From the NCBI GenBank assembly GCA_000328365.1, contig KB312450.1, forward strand, positions 354,897 to 418,896: 64,000 nt of DNA, given 5' to 3'. This document shows positions 31,401 to 41,990 of this stretch, in pieces. The position numbers and the translations under genes were made by a program. Origin of the DNA: Capitella teleta. Its lineage: Eukaryota; Annelida; Polychaeta; Capitellidae. The notes beneath the pieces were generated by a model. That model saw only the letters and a program-made list of their open reading frames with translations, did no database searches and was not told the DNA's origin. Every line of letters starts with the position of its first letter. The first letter of the stretch is position 1.

Positions 31401-33543
31401 TTGTCCATAACTCGTAATTATCTCTCTTCCGCAGAAGATGAGAACCCGTACAATCTCCCAGAAGAACCTGTGATTTCGTCACAGGACAGTTTCGTCTTCT
31501 CCCATTGGATGAACATGGATGCTCTTCCCTCTCCGACATCTCCTTCCATCAGCCAAGGCACCAGCTGCGATAGCCGTTGTCCACTGCTCACTCCGACTCC
31601 CAACACGCCCCAAGCAGAGGTCAACGCTGGTCTCGACACTCTCGGAACAAACGGAGCGAGCAGCATCCAGGGTAGAGCCCTGCCTGCCCCCCCTCTCGCT
31701 GAAGCAGATCTGCACATTCTGCGACGCCAAGATATTAGCATGGATCCTAATTCCATTGGTACTGTGAGTGGTCATTTCTGCTGCTTGCTTCGCTTGATCT
31801 TTTTGTTTTAGGGTCACTACGGAGAAGTCTACAAAGGGTGGCTCAGGAGAAAGGAACGTGTGGCTGTGAAAACACTCAAGCCGTCAATGGAAAAGGAATT
31901 TTCAATGGAGGATTTTGAGAAGGAGTTCCGTCTCATGGTCAAGTTGGAACATAAAAACATCATTCGTATGATCGGGCAATGTCCTCCATCGAAAAGTGAG
32001 TCCGCATCGAGTGAGGATTTTATTTGTGTGAAATATTTTCTGCTTTTTACAGATTCTCCAATGCTGCTTGTGATGGAATTTGCAGAAGAAGACAGTTTGC
32101 ACAAATATGTGTATAAACGCAGAGACACAAATTCTCTCTCGGATAGCGAGCTTCTGAGATTCTCCAAAGAAATTGCCGAGGTGAATTATTATTCTATTGC
32201 ATCTTTTCTTCGATTTTATCCATTAAACGGCTCAACTATTACTTACACTCACTCTGTACCTTTTACACTGTCTCTTCATTCGCAGGGGATGCAGTATTTG
32301 CATGCCAATCGTATTGTTCATCGTGACTTAGCTGCTCGCAATGTTCTTGTCACGAAATTGACGTGCATGAAAATCAGCGATTTTGGATTATCCCGATATG
32401 TTGAGAACGATTATTACAGAGCAAAAAAAAACAGAGCAATACCAGCACTGTGGTCAGTCTTCACTGTACTTTTTTGTGATTTCATGTTGATACCTCTATG
32501 TGTACATTGTATAACTGTAGGTTGTACCTCTATATATATGTGGACAATTAAATTTACCTCAATCTAAATAAAAATTAATCAACATACCGTTTTGTCCTGG
32601 TTCCAACCGCAGTGTGTTAAGGCAGAGGCTGAGAGCATGTCAGCAGCCTCAATCCCAATACAACCCCACTCCACAAGCATCGCCTTGTAAACGCTCATTG
32701 TAAACACCCATAGTTATTTAATGCTTAAAACAGTCTGCGTAGTAGAAAAACCAGCATGGCTTCGTGTGACAGCTCAATGATACATTCTAGTACTCAGGAT
32801 GAGTAAATATGCTTCTATGCTTGGGATTATATTTACAGTGTACGTCGATCGTCAGCAGAAGTGATATGCGTTGCTAACGATGACTTACATAGCACACAGC
32901 TAGAGCTAAGCATTGAGCGGGTACCTCCGCTGTCAAAGCTACATGCGATAAAGTAACACCTGACATCATTTTAAACATCCTCATGAAGTCCAAGTCAAAG
33001 TCTGTACATTTCCAAATCACGGTTGTTGATAGTGCACAACTCATGCACTTGGGGAATAAAACATCCAGCGCTGATAAGGAATTTGCCTCTTCGTAAAATT
33101 GACAATCGGCAGGTGTTGAAAAAGGTGGGGTGGGGTTGTAATAGGGAGTGTGGTTTTAACCAGGATGATACAGTAATTTGTTGGGGCTTGTAATTGACCT
33201 TTTTACTTCCAAATTATAATTATATTCCTTTTTCCTCAGGGTGGCTCCGGAAGCGTTGTCCGATCGAAAGTTTACTTTTAAGGGAGACGTATGGAGCTAT
33301 GCAATCACAGTTTGGGAAGTGTACTCTTTTGGTGCTGTGCCAGAACTTATCCCTGATGGAATTAAGGGCGGCGATTTCACAAAACTCGTTTGCGAACTTC
33401 ACGACGGGAGACGGTTGAAACGCCCCGAGAGATGTCCTGCAAAGGTTTATGCTGAACTCCTGATGCCATGTTGGAAATATGATGAAGAACAACGCTTCAA
33501 TTTTGACGATGTAATGAAAGCCCTTGAAAAGCTGTCCGGTTGA
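28455..33543 (+). CDS. JAK: Janus kinase (JAK) non-receptor tyrosine kinase, complete, 16 coding exons
   Basis: Exons: 28455-29282, 29335-29436, 29505-29665, 29719-29887, 29982-30102, 30156-30412, 30474-30686, 30740-30909, 30962-31091, 31147-31245, 31297-31378, 31435-31763, 31812-31995, 32053-32180, 32286-32452, 33240-33543. All junctions keep phase and give 1147 residues, like vertebrate JAKs (about 1100-1190). Order: FERM (about 20-355), SH2 from HGPV near 361, pseudokinase JH2 (about 485-775) with catalytic HRD replaced by HGN (631-633) and DFG by DPG (654-656), then tyrosine kinase JH1 from about 883. JH1 has GTGHYGEVYKG, VAVK with Lys907, HRDLAARN, DFG (1023-1025), the paired activation-loop tyrosines YY (1034-1035) and WVAPEAL. 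JAKs bind cytokine receptors by FERM-SH2 and phosphorylate STATs. Exon 12 encodes a Ser/Pro/Thr-rich JH2-JH1 linker of about 105 residues, longer than usual. Introns are 49-105 bp except the last (787 bp). The 5' splice site GTACAG after exon 2 is weak. Confidence 0.97.
32453..33239 (+). other. Last JAK intron, the only long one
   Basis: 787 bp, against 49-105 bp for the other JAK introns. It splits the activation loop from the APE motif (CTGTG|GTCAGT ... CCTCAG|G). It contains no recognised repeat or gene, but its size suggests an inserted sequence. Confidence 0.8.
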
Positions 33544-35169
33544 TGAAAATTATTGTTTGTGTGTATATTATTTTACTTGTATTGTTTTTGATTTTAGTAT
33601 CATGGCTTATATTTTGGGATATTGAAAAAAAAAAAATCCCAATTCATGTATTGATCATGTAATATAATTCTAGCTGCATTTAATTCATTGATATATATTG
33701 CATTTGTTTTTTTGTTTTTTGTTTTTTTTTGTTTTTTTTTCAAGTTTTATTGAAGTTAATGAATACTAAGTAAGTGTAATGGTCCAGTAAAAACACGACC
33801 AGTAACCTTTTAATGGTATTTTTATGTTCTGCAAAAATTTGACATAATTAAGATAATCCAGGCTCAGTGTTTAATTTTCCCAAAAGTGCATCATTTATTC
33901 CTTCAGTGAGATTGTAGTATCGTGTGTTAAGAATTACAATTTTATCAAATCGTTAAAATAGATTAATATTATTATCCAGATTTGTGCATGAATACATGGG
34001 TACAGTATTTTGTTCCTCTGAAATATTCATTCTTACACACATGTGTCAGAGTGGCATATAATAATATATAATAAACTAAATTATCAGTAAGGCAAAATTT
34101 TAAGCCAGCAACAGATGCCTTATGTATATTTTTTTTTCACAAAATACGAATATTTAACATATGTGGCGAAATTATTATTTTTAATGGCTGCGTGCATGGC
34201 CATTTGATCGAATGATGAAAAATTGGCGGGTGTTTTCAATGCATCTTCCTGGCGCAATTTTCGCCATAACCAATTTTGTTACAGACAGAATTCCATTTAA
34301 TTTCCATCACATCAAAGCCGATAGACAGGCAGAGTATTCGATTAAAATCAGCGATCAGATGTTGCGAGAAAGTGTTATGAGAGGCCCACAAATCAAACGT
34401 TTGGCACCAAAAATGAGCCTTTGACAGTGATATTGGTAGAAGTGCACTCAATCAAAAACGATACCAGAAAAAAAGCTACGCGTGATCTTGTAAATCAGTG
34501 CTATCTAACCTCCACCTCCACCTCCGAGACGTCACCTTGTAGCTATATGTTATAATTGATGTACTATAGTAACATTCATTTCTAATTAATTGCTGGCAGG
34601 AGATTTGAAACTCTTTATTTCATCTGCCTTTATTTTCTGTATTTTTAATAGCAATTAATAGAAACCTGTAACGTTTATTTGGCATCGAATGGTTGAGATT
34701 AAAACTAAAATAAAATTAATATTAATTCAGCTGAAACCTGAGGTCCTGCATATGGTGAAATTAAAACCTTTTGATGATATCTCAAGCAGACTGAACGAGC
34801 AATAGCAGCCGCCAGAGAATTCACCAACCAAGAGCGATTGACGCAATTGTAGATCCCCACATTGAGATATAGCATGCTCTGTTGAAACTTTACAATTTAG
34901 TCACTGGAAAATCCAAGGAAGTCTGTGACAAATTCATAAGTTTAAATGAGATCAAATGTGCAAGAGTTATATACACGGGTTATAGCCCAAACTGGTGCCT
35001 CATGTGTTTCCCTAATAATTCCTTAATTTTCACCTTGAAGGTCAACAGTCCGGTCAACGCAAGAGAAAAATGAAATTTTTGGCCTAGGTTCGGGGACAGG
35101 GCATGTAGCCTATGCCACTCTCTCGGAAGATTTTTACGATGTTATAACCCAACACTTAGCTCTTGGTTA

Positions 35170-35204
<35 letters not shown>

Positions 35205-36220
35205 ACACACACACAAAACCAAAAACAAAACATTATTTCGATTTTTGGTAATGCCGAAATGGTTGGCCCAATCATCCAATGATTGTTCACTAAAGTCAAG
35301 TCCTAAGTCCTAAGTAATGGGTCACCTATTTTTACGGGAAATTAAAAATTTCACCTTTGACCGTGACCGCGAAAGCCGTGACAATTCATCTCGAGGTATA
35401 CGTACATTTATACTGTTACATGAGTGAATCTTGGAATTCTAGTTATTCACTTGGATATATCGAATATCTTCGCAGTTCTAGTAATATGTTTATGACGTCA
35501 TCGTTTTATGCGCACTTTTTCTACTTTGGCTTGGGTGACAACCGCGAATACCACTCCTGGCTGTTTCAATTTCATTCCCTGAGTTGGTATGTCCGGTACC
35601 AGCATCTGAATCAAGTGAGAGTTCTATTAAGAAAATGTAATATAAAAGCCACGGTTTTTTAGCTGCTGTTTGTTCCCCTATTCGACGCAATGGAGTGGCA
35701 TTCACTCTGAACTGAGCGATAATATAGGTTATCTGTGTCACACCGTTGTGAATCTTTGTAGTCGCCACAGCTTAAGTTAAGGTCTCTGGTCTGGTTAGCC
35801 CGTCATTCAACAGTATACAGCATACAATTTTGCTGGTGACAACTAGCGATGTAATTATGTGAGCTGGCCCTAAACAATTTAGAGATGAACTCCAGTGGAA
35901 AGCTCCCATGCAGACTCCTTCAAAAGTCCTTCTGTCACTCTGCCCTTCGATTGTCAATGATTGTGGTTTCTGAACTAGTGAAATAGAGCAATGACAATGA
36001 ACTTCAACTCTACTTTGGTTCACCATATATGTGATTCCTCGTGCCAAATCCCACACTAAGTTGCATTGTCCCATTTTTAACTTTTAATGCCTTATGACTA
36101 ATAGCTGATCACAAATCCATTCAGTTTGATGCAAGAATTATCTACATTCGAGCATTAGTTCAAAAGTTACAGCCTGTTAACGGGCCAACCCCATATGTAA
36201 CATATCTAAGATGAGAAATT
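33544..36220. other. Intergenic DNA downstream of JAK
   Basis: AT-rich. An AATAAA at 34070-34075 is a possible JAK polyadenylation signal. A poly(A) run of more than 30 bases occurs at 35170-35202, followed by CA repeats. No gene recognised. Confidence 0.5.
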
Positions 36221-37108
36221 TGTGTTAAATGGTTTGTAGCTGACATACTACAGCGAGCCCAAAGGGTCTCGCTGTACGGTAAACGCATTAAACTCCAGTT
36301 CGCGAACCACGATTTCTAGAATTCCACACTTGTAATTATATTTATGAAGGCACCAGCGTCTGCAGAGCCATACCAGGTAGACGCTGGTACTAAATTTTGT
36401 TCGAAACCAGTACCATAAACCTACTTAAAATGGATCCGCAACGAAAAAAAGTGACATTACAGGTTTCTCTCCGCTTTCCGATTGTTGTGTCACATGACCT
36501 GCTCTCTACGTGTTATAAATAAACCAGAGCACTGCGCCTGCATAGTGCGAAGTAAATATACACGCATGCGCATACAATTTTCCCGCGCTAAGCAGTTCAA
36601 CATGCGGCCTATCTTCCCTTGCAGTTGCGCACGTAATTTATACCGAGTCTTCACAAAGGAATACGTATTAATTATTAATACGCAATATTTTGTGCATCAC
36701 CAATCAGTATATGGACAATTTTATTCATTTTCATTCGAAAGTCGTGAGAGAAGTTTGAGCGGGAAAGTGAAGCATGTGCGCTTGTTTACAATGCAGTGCG
36801 CATGCGCTGAGTGACGTCACTCGCAAAATAGCGTTTGTTTACTTCTTCACGAAGTGATATTTTGTTGCGGGTTTTAATTAATGTAAGTTCGACATGATGG
36901 TACTGGCTCATATTGTTTTTTCTTGGAGCATAAATATACCAGCTAACGTCTGGACGGCTTAAACACAAGGATTTGTCGGGTAATATGTCTATATTTATCA
37001 TGCAATCGGCTGAGTGTGGAGCCTCGCTGCCAGTACACGCAAAAAGAAGCGGTTTACCGTCGGGCGAGGTATACAGACCTCGCCCGAGAATCTGTGCTAA
37101 ATGGTTTG
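36221..37108. mobile_element. Hairpin-ended insertion flanked by 16 bp direct repeats
   Basis: Direct repeats TGTGTTAAATGGTTTG (36221-36236) and TGTGCTAAATGGTTTG (37093-37108) differ at one base and bracket 856 bp. Near each inner end is a short hairpin, ACAGCGAGCCC/GGGTCTCGCTGT at 36250-36275 and CGGGCGAGGT/ACCTCGCCCG at 37061-37086. Each is followed inward by inverted copies of ACGGTAAACGC (36276-36286) and GCGGTTTACCGT (37049-37060). No coding sequence. It looks like a non-autonomous DNA transposon; family unknown. The same GGTAAAC motif forms a hairpin at 40015-40057. Confidence 0.55.
36797..36822 (+). promoter_or_regulatory. NRF1-like and CRE/ATF palindromes, candidate promoter of the coiled-coil gene
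   Basis: TGCGCATGCGC (36797-36807, NRF1 consensus-like) is followed by the perfect palindrome GAGTGACGTCACTC (36809-36822, CRE/ATF). They lie about 830 bp upstream of the coiled-coil gene start and inside the hairpin-ended insertion, so a transposon may have supplied promoter elements. Function is inferred. Confidence 0.4.
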
Positions 37109-37248
37109 CAAGATTCAAAATGATTCAGCTGTCAATATAATAGGCTTAATTATACATTTATAAAATATAAGAACTTACTGGTCACAGACTGACATAATTC
37201 TTGTCTGTGAGGGAAGTGGAGATATTTTCTTTATTTCGCCATTAAAAC

Positions 37249-37593
37249 ATGAAAATCAACATTTTGAACCCATCCGACCTCTCAAGGCTTGTTTCTCGGG
37301 AATATGCTCAGCGACTTTGTACGGGGTTCGGCTTAAGGGGTCACATATATTCTTCACAAAACAACCTTCGAGTTCCTGTGAGACTGCGACCAATTTACAA
37401 ATTGTTGCTGGCTAATCAGTTGGCCAGCTTCATTTTATCACTTGAACTTGTTTTACCGAAAATCGTAAGTTTTGGCTATGAACATTCAGAATGGATGGAA
37501 ATTTTAGCTAAACCTGAAATAAAATATAGTGACATTCTTTCAAAATTCTCAATTAATGAACTGCAGTTCAAGCGAGCATTTACTTATATCTGA
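37249..37593 (+). CDS. Small ORF of unknown function (114 codons)
   Basis: A true ATG opens 114 codons starting MKINILNPSDLSRLV, with a hydrophobic middle (LLLANQLASFILSLELVL) and no known motif. It ends 50 bp before the first coding exon of the coiled-coil gene on the same strand. Two good internal donor sites (GTGAGA at 37378 and GTAAGT at 37465) would splice to the acceptor at 37641. The joined frame would then run into a stop, so it is not the N-terminus of the next gene. It may be an independent small protein, an upstream ORF in that gene's 5' UTR, or chance. Confidence 0.3.
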   Translation: MKINILNPSDLSRLVSREYAQRLCTGFGLRGHIYSSQNNLRVPVRLRPIYKLLLANQLASFILSLELVLPKIVSFGYEHSEWMEILAKPEIKYSDILSKFSINELQFKRAFTYI

Positions 37594-37643
37594 TTTTTCA
37601 TTCTTTTAAAAATAATGAATGTGGCTTGCTGTTCTTCCCAGCA

Positions 37644-40600
37644 ATGTCTGCTCCGTCTCGGTCCAACATGACCTCTGACCTCACAGGTGCTTCGGCTCTT
37701 CACCAAACCAACAGTGCCAGCTTAACAAAAGCCAACCAGAGAATCAAGGTAGCAAAATTTTCTCTGTTTTTTTTTTCCCCTCGCTAATCTGTGCAAATTA
37801 GCAATCACATCTTAAGCAATTTATACTCCAATTGGCTAATGTTTCATCATTTCGTCAGATTCTAGAAGATGAAAACCAACATTTGCAAAGTGAGCTGATT
37901 GAGCTTCGGTGAGTAATTTTTCATAAGTAATAGAGTATTTTATCATGTTATATTGCATGCTAATCATTTGCTATCACAGGCTATCTTACAAGCAACTTTT
38001 ATCGGAAAACGACAAGGAGAAGTTTGACGAGAGAAGAATTAATCTCCTCAAATCACAGCTTATTCAAATGGAGCGACAGGTGAAGGGTCAGCGGCTCAAA
38101 ACCTAATGCGTAAATTATCTTATCAGGTGCTTCTGCTCTCTGAAGCTCTGAGCAGTCGTTCTGCAGTTCTGTTAGAGGTGGAGAACGCTCTCATGTCAAT
38201 CAGCTCGCGCGTCAAGTAAGATGAATAAATTCAAATGCATTTACGTTCATCAATATTCATGCAGTGAGTTGAAGGGTGAAGGTCGAGTAGGAGCTGCAAA
38301 TGTCTCGAAAGATGAATTGAATCAAATTTTACAATCAGCCGAATCAGCAAGATTGAAACTTTACAAGAATATTGAGGTAATACTCAGATGACACTGAATA
38401 ACAGATCCATTTCAACTCGCGTTCCGAACAGAACTCGTCAATTGAGAAGCTGGCAAAGCCTGTTCAGTTCTTTGAGGACTTTCTCTGTTCAAAGAGAAGT
38501 GCTTCAGATCATCCAATCACTTTAATGGACATATGCTCTGGAGAAACCAAACATCTAAACCTCAAGAAAGTTGTGGGTTTTTTATTCATGCTCGTTGTGT
38601 ATAATAAGAAATGCTATTGCTCAGGGAAAATTAGAGTCACAGCTTGCTCGCCTTTACAAGCAGCTGCTGCATCTGCAGACTTCCCTGCCGTTGATTCTCA
38701 CCAAAGGTGACAGCAAAAGTGTCGTCACCGAGGCCCCTTGTGCTCTGTATGAGCGCCTGCATGGTCATGTGACCAGATCTTGTGACCTCCTTCAAGACGC
38801 CACACAGCAGTTGCTCATGTTGTCTCTTCTAGTCCCGGCCGCACCCTGGGTGAGTTTTGTTTTGTTTTGAGATCGTTTTAATCCCATTACTGCATCTTCT
38901 TTCAGCCGCCTTTGAAGAAGTCAACTTTTGCTGACGTTACCATGGAAACCGTGTATGCAATGATCCCGTCGTTACAGCGTAAACCAAGCAAATATCGTGA
39001 AGTGGTTGAGTCGCTCATCCAGGCGTTGCAGTACGCTCAGCATTTGAGCAAAGCACAGGTGACAACCAAGTCCTGTTCAGCGCACAATATTACACGCAGA
39101 TCTGTCAATCGGCTAACTGGCATTGAAATTTTGCGGTGATTTCATTTTTTTTTTTTTTTTTCAGAATGCTGCGTTTGAAGAGGAGGCTGTGTTTCATCGT
39201 ACGGTGTACGATCTCCAAGATCAGTATGTGAAAGGATTGCTGAGAGCCATAAGGTATCTAAGACCATGTAATATATTCATTTTGTGATGGTAGACTGCCG
39301 GAGCTGTAGTTAGTCTACTCACATTAAAAAGGGAGAGCCAGTGGAGTCAGCTTCAATGTTTATTCAGAACCAGCTCCAGGAGAAACGTGCTCGAGACTCG
39401 GATGAGACTCTGCAATGATGCTGAGGAGCTGCCCTTATATATCCTGGGGATACGTGAGGGGAGCCATGGCCAAGCCCGATGGGCCCTGTGGATAGGGGCA
39501 AAGTCCAGGCTGATGCAATCGCCGCATGGCTGATGCAATCGCAGCATGTCTTTGCCCATCGCCCTGTGACATCCCATCGCCTTCTGGAAGCTTCCAGAAG
39601 GATCTTGAATGTTCTACAAGCGAAGCCTGGCCTGGTGTAACATGATAGCTGGGGCCACTGAGTACACGAGTGGCTGAGCGATATATGGGGTGTAAACAAA
39701 GAATATACAAAGCTATCTGCTACAATTTGTTTGCCTGGTACTCTTTCCATTAGAACAATGGTTTATGCCCATATAGACAACTGTGTATTTGGCTTTGACG
39801 CATATCTATTACTCAAAGCTTTGTCTTTGAATATTAGGATAAATTCAGTATTTGCCCATTACTAATAATGATTAGAGATAGGAAATAGTTCTCATGGCAA
39901 GATGGCCGCCACTATGCCAAAAATTCTCGATGTGCATGTTACCCTCAATTTTTGTTTCTAATGCAATGAACAGAATAAAGCGTAGCAAAGGATTTTCAGA
40001 AGAGATCCATATCAGGAGAAGTTTACCGTCCAATTCTATTGGACGGTAAACTTCTCCGCTTAAATCTGATATCTTCTTAATAAAAAGATATCAGATTTCG
40101 AATTTTTTATTTTTATCTCATGTTGAATTTGCGCTTTTCAGCGAAGGTTACAACATTTATGAAAAGGATATCAACGATATGTTATGCACGCCTCTCAAAA
40201 GTGAGGACTTCATTTCACCGTTTGAGATTTGCTAATGATTTATTATCCAGCCATTCTTGATGACTTTTCTCACCTCAAAGAAAACGCTTCCGAAAGAGCT
40301 TTGCGTCAATTTTTGTCTTGCTTCAGGGAGCATTCAGTTAAGGTTACCAAATTTCTTGTCAGATTTATGGGTTTTTTTTTCAATTCGTATTTGTTATAGG
40401 TTGATAGTGCAATTGCAAGGTTAACTGTTGCCAATGAAGATGGTGAGTGAATGTTTATTGATTTGAGGATGAATATTGAGCGATGTTTTTGAATCCACAG
40501 ATCAAGTTTTATCAGAATACGGAGACGAGTACATCAGCTCATTCAACCATCTTCACAAAACGCATCAGAAGCAACGTGATCAACTCATTTCCCAAATCTC

Positions 40601-41180
40601 AATCCTCAAACAGCAAAAGAAAGACCACGAAAAATCCACGCGTGAATTCATAGCCAGCCACAGGGAAGGCCAGGATCCTCAGGTGGAGAGCCAACCATTG
40701 CATCACGAGGAAACCGTGTCAGTCCCTCCGGAAGAGAACTTTTCAAAAGTTAATAATATAGAAACCCTGTCAGTCCCTCCGGAAGAGGAGTTTTCAAAAG
40801 TACATTCCATAGAAACCGTGCCCGCATCTCCGGAAGAGGAGTTTTCAAAAGTACATTCCAAGAAAACTGTGCCAGTACCTCCGCAAGAGGAACTTTCAAA
40901 ATTAAGTGAGAGACCGCCTTGGGTGGGACCTCTAGATTGTACCTGTGGTGAGGAGGAGAAGGAGGAGGAGGAAAAGAGGAGGAGGAGTAGGAGGAAAGGG
41001 AAGCCGATGCCAGGAGTGGCACCATCGAGGCTCGTGTTGAAGGCTCCCTTGAAGGAAGGAGTGGAATTGGGACCTGAGTCGGATGTGTTGAATAGCCGGA
41101 GTAAGGCGTCTCGCCGATTGTCAAATCCCGTGCAAAAAGGAGGTTTTGAACTGTTCACAACTTCATCTCCATGGCAATAG
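37644..41180 (+). CDS. Coiled-coil protein of unknown family, 13 coding exons
   Basis: Exons: 37644-37748, 37859-37908, 37980-38079, 38127-38215, 38265-38376, 38432-38569, 38625-38849, 38906-39058, 39165-39253, 40142-40200, 40251-40342, 40400-40442, 40501-41180. They join in phase to 644 residues. A Ser/Thr-rich start (MSAPSRSNMTSD) leads into heptad-like helices (QRIKILEDENQHLQSELIELR, RINLLKSQLIQMERQV, LESQLARLYKQLL) through about residue 420, then another coiled segment in the last exon. After that come four 17-residue repeats of the type ETVSVPPEEEFSKVHSI (40710-40913), a conserved-looking PPWVGPLDCTC, and a Glu/Arg-rich basic tail. No signal peptide or membrane segment. A cytoskeletal, centrosomal or ciliary scaffold is possible but not shown; I do not recognise an orthologue. 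The 5' acceptor at 37641 implies an upstream non-coding exon. Introns are 46-110 bp except one of 888 bp. Confidence 0.88.
39305..39724 (-). mobile_element. Solo-LTR-like fossil in intron 9 of the coiled-coil gene
   Basis: About 420 bp beginning TGTAG and ending CTACA. On the minus strand it has the anatomy of an LTR: a TATA box (ATATATAAGGGC, 39442-39431), a polyadenylation hexamer AATAAA (39364-39359) about 70 bp further on, then a short U5-like end. A 19-20 bp direct repeat of the CTGATGCAATCGC type lies in the U3-like part. No internal retroviral genes and no clear target duplication are seen, so it would be a lone LTR remnant of an unidentified LTR retrotransposon family. Age cannot be judged from a single copy. 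Confidence 0.5.
40015..40098. repeat. Two consecutive perfect hairpins
   Basis: A 20 bp arm GGAGAAGTTTACCGTCCAAT (40015-40034) and its exact complement (40038-40057) are separated by TCT. Four bases later a second 14 bp arm AAATCTGATATCTT (40062-40075) pairs perfectly with 40085-40098. The second hairpin ends about 40 bp before the acceptor of exon 10. Confidence 0.9.
40710..40913 (+). repeat. Four 51 bp coding tandem repeats
   Basis: Units at 40710-40760, 40761-40811, 40812-40862 and 40863-40913 encode 17-residue repeats with the core V-P-P-E-E-E-F-S-K-V. Units 2 and 3 are most alike and unit 4 most diverged, so the array expanded from within. Confidence 0.9.
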
Positions 41181-41990
41181 TGAATAGGGGCTCAAAGTGT
41201 AGTCACAAGGGGATTTTTTCATCACATTTCTCAATAAAAAGTCTTTCGCTTTATCATACATTTCCACTTTTATTCTTGCATAAAAATCAATTTGATTTTT
41301 TTTTCTTTCATCAACAATAAAATCTTCCTTTTTTCATTAATATCATTCACACACTCAAAAAAAAAGGAGTAAAAACAATCATTTTAGTCCACACATGAAA
41401 TTTCTCATTCAATTACAACAAAATAAAATCATTCTAACGTTTTTGTACACAAACAAGAGAAGCAAAGCAAATAATAACAGAAACATATCAGCTGATTTCA
41501 AAATTGAATTATTCATAAATCAATCAGATTACATAATAATTTTGCTCAATTACTACAAGCAAAGGCTGTTATGTAATAGATAAGAGGAATCAGCAGTCTT
41601 CTGGTTGTACTCATCACAGTAGCGCAACAATTGTGTGGTCCCTTCAGTACAATTAGGTCAGTCGGTACAATTAGGTCAGCTAAGTACACATGCACTTAAA
41701 GGGCTGTACATTTTTTTAATTTTTTTACGCTCATAAATCATTCTGGAATGTAATGAAAGCAAATGATGAGATTTACTTAAAAGAGAGAGAGAAAAGAAGA
41801 AGAGAATGAATTATTCAGAATGGAATTATTTGATCTTTGTAGCGGAGAGAGGTAGAAAAAGAGAGAACGATCCGGAATGCACCATCAATAAAACAAACTC
41901 CCTTCTATTGCTTTGAGTATTATGAAAGGAATAAAGGAACATGTGGAATGAGTGCATAAATTATGCTAATGAGCGCATAAATCATGCAAA
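41181..41990. other. Convergent 3' region of coiled-coil and convertase genes
   Basis: 810 bp between the two stop codons, which face each other. AATAAA at 41233-41238 is a good plus-strand polyadenylation signal. A TTTATT near 41270 could serve the minus-strand convertase, in which case the two transcripts nearly meet. The rest is AT-rich with no gene. Confidence 0.6.
41233..41238 (+). terminator. Polyadenylation signal of the coiled-coil gene
   Basis: AATAAA 53 bp after the stop codon. Confidence 0.65.

Noticed and set aside
31418-31817. 112-codon antisense ORFs over JAK exon 12
   Set aside because: Shadows of a Ser/Pro-rich exon on the sense strand.
37249-37593. N-terminal exon of the coiled-coil gene
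   Set aside because: Both good donors splice into the next acceptor in a frame that meets a stop within about ten codons.
40703-41158. 151-codon antisense ORF
   Set aside because: Shadow of the Glu/Ser/Pro-rich repeats and tail of the coiled-coil gene.
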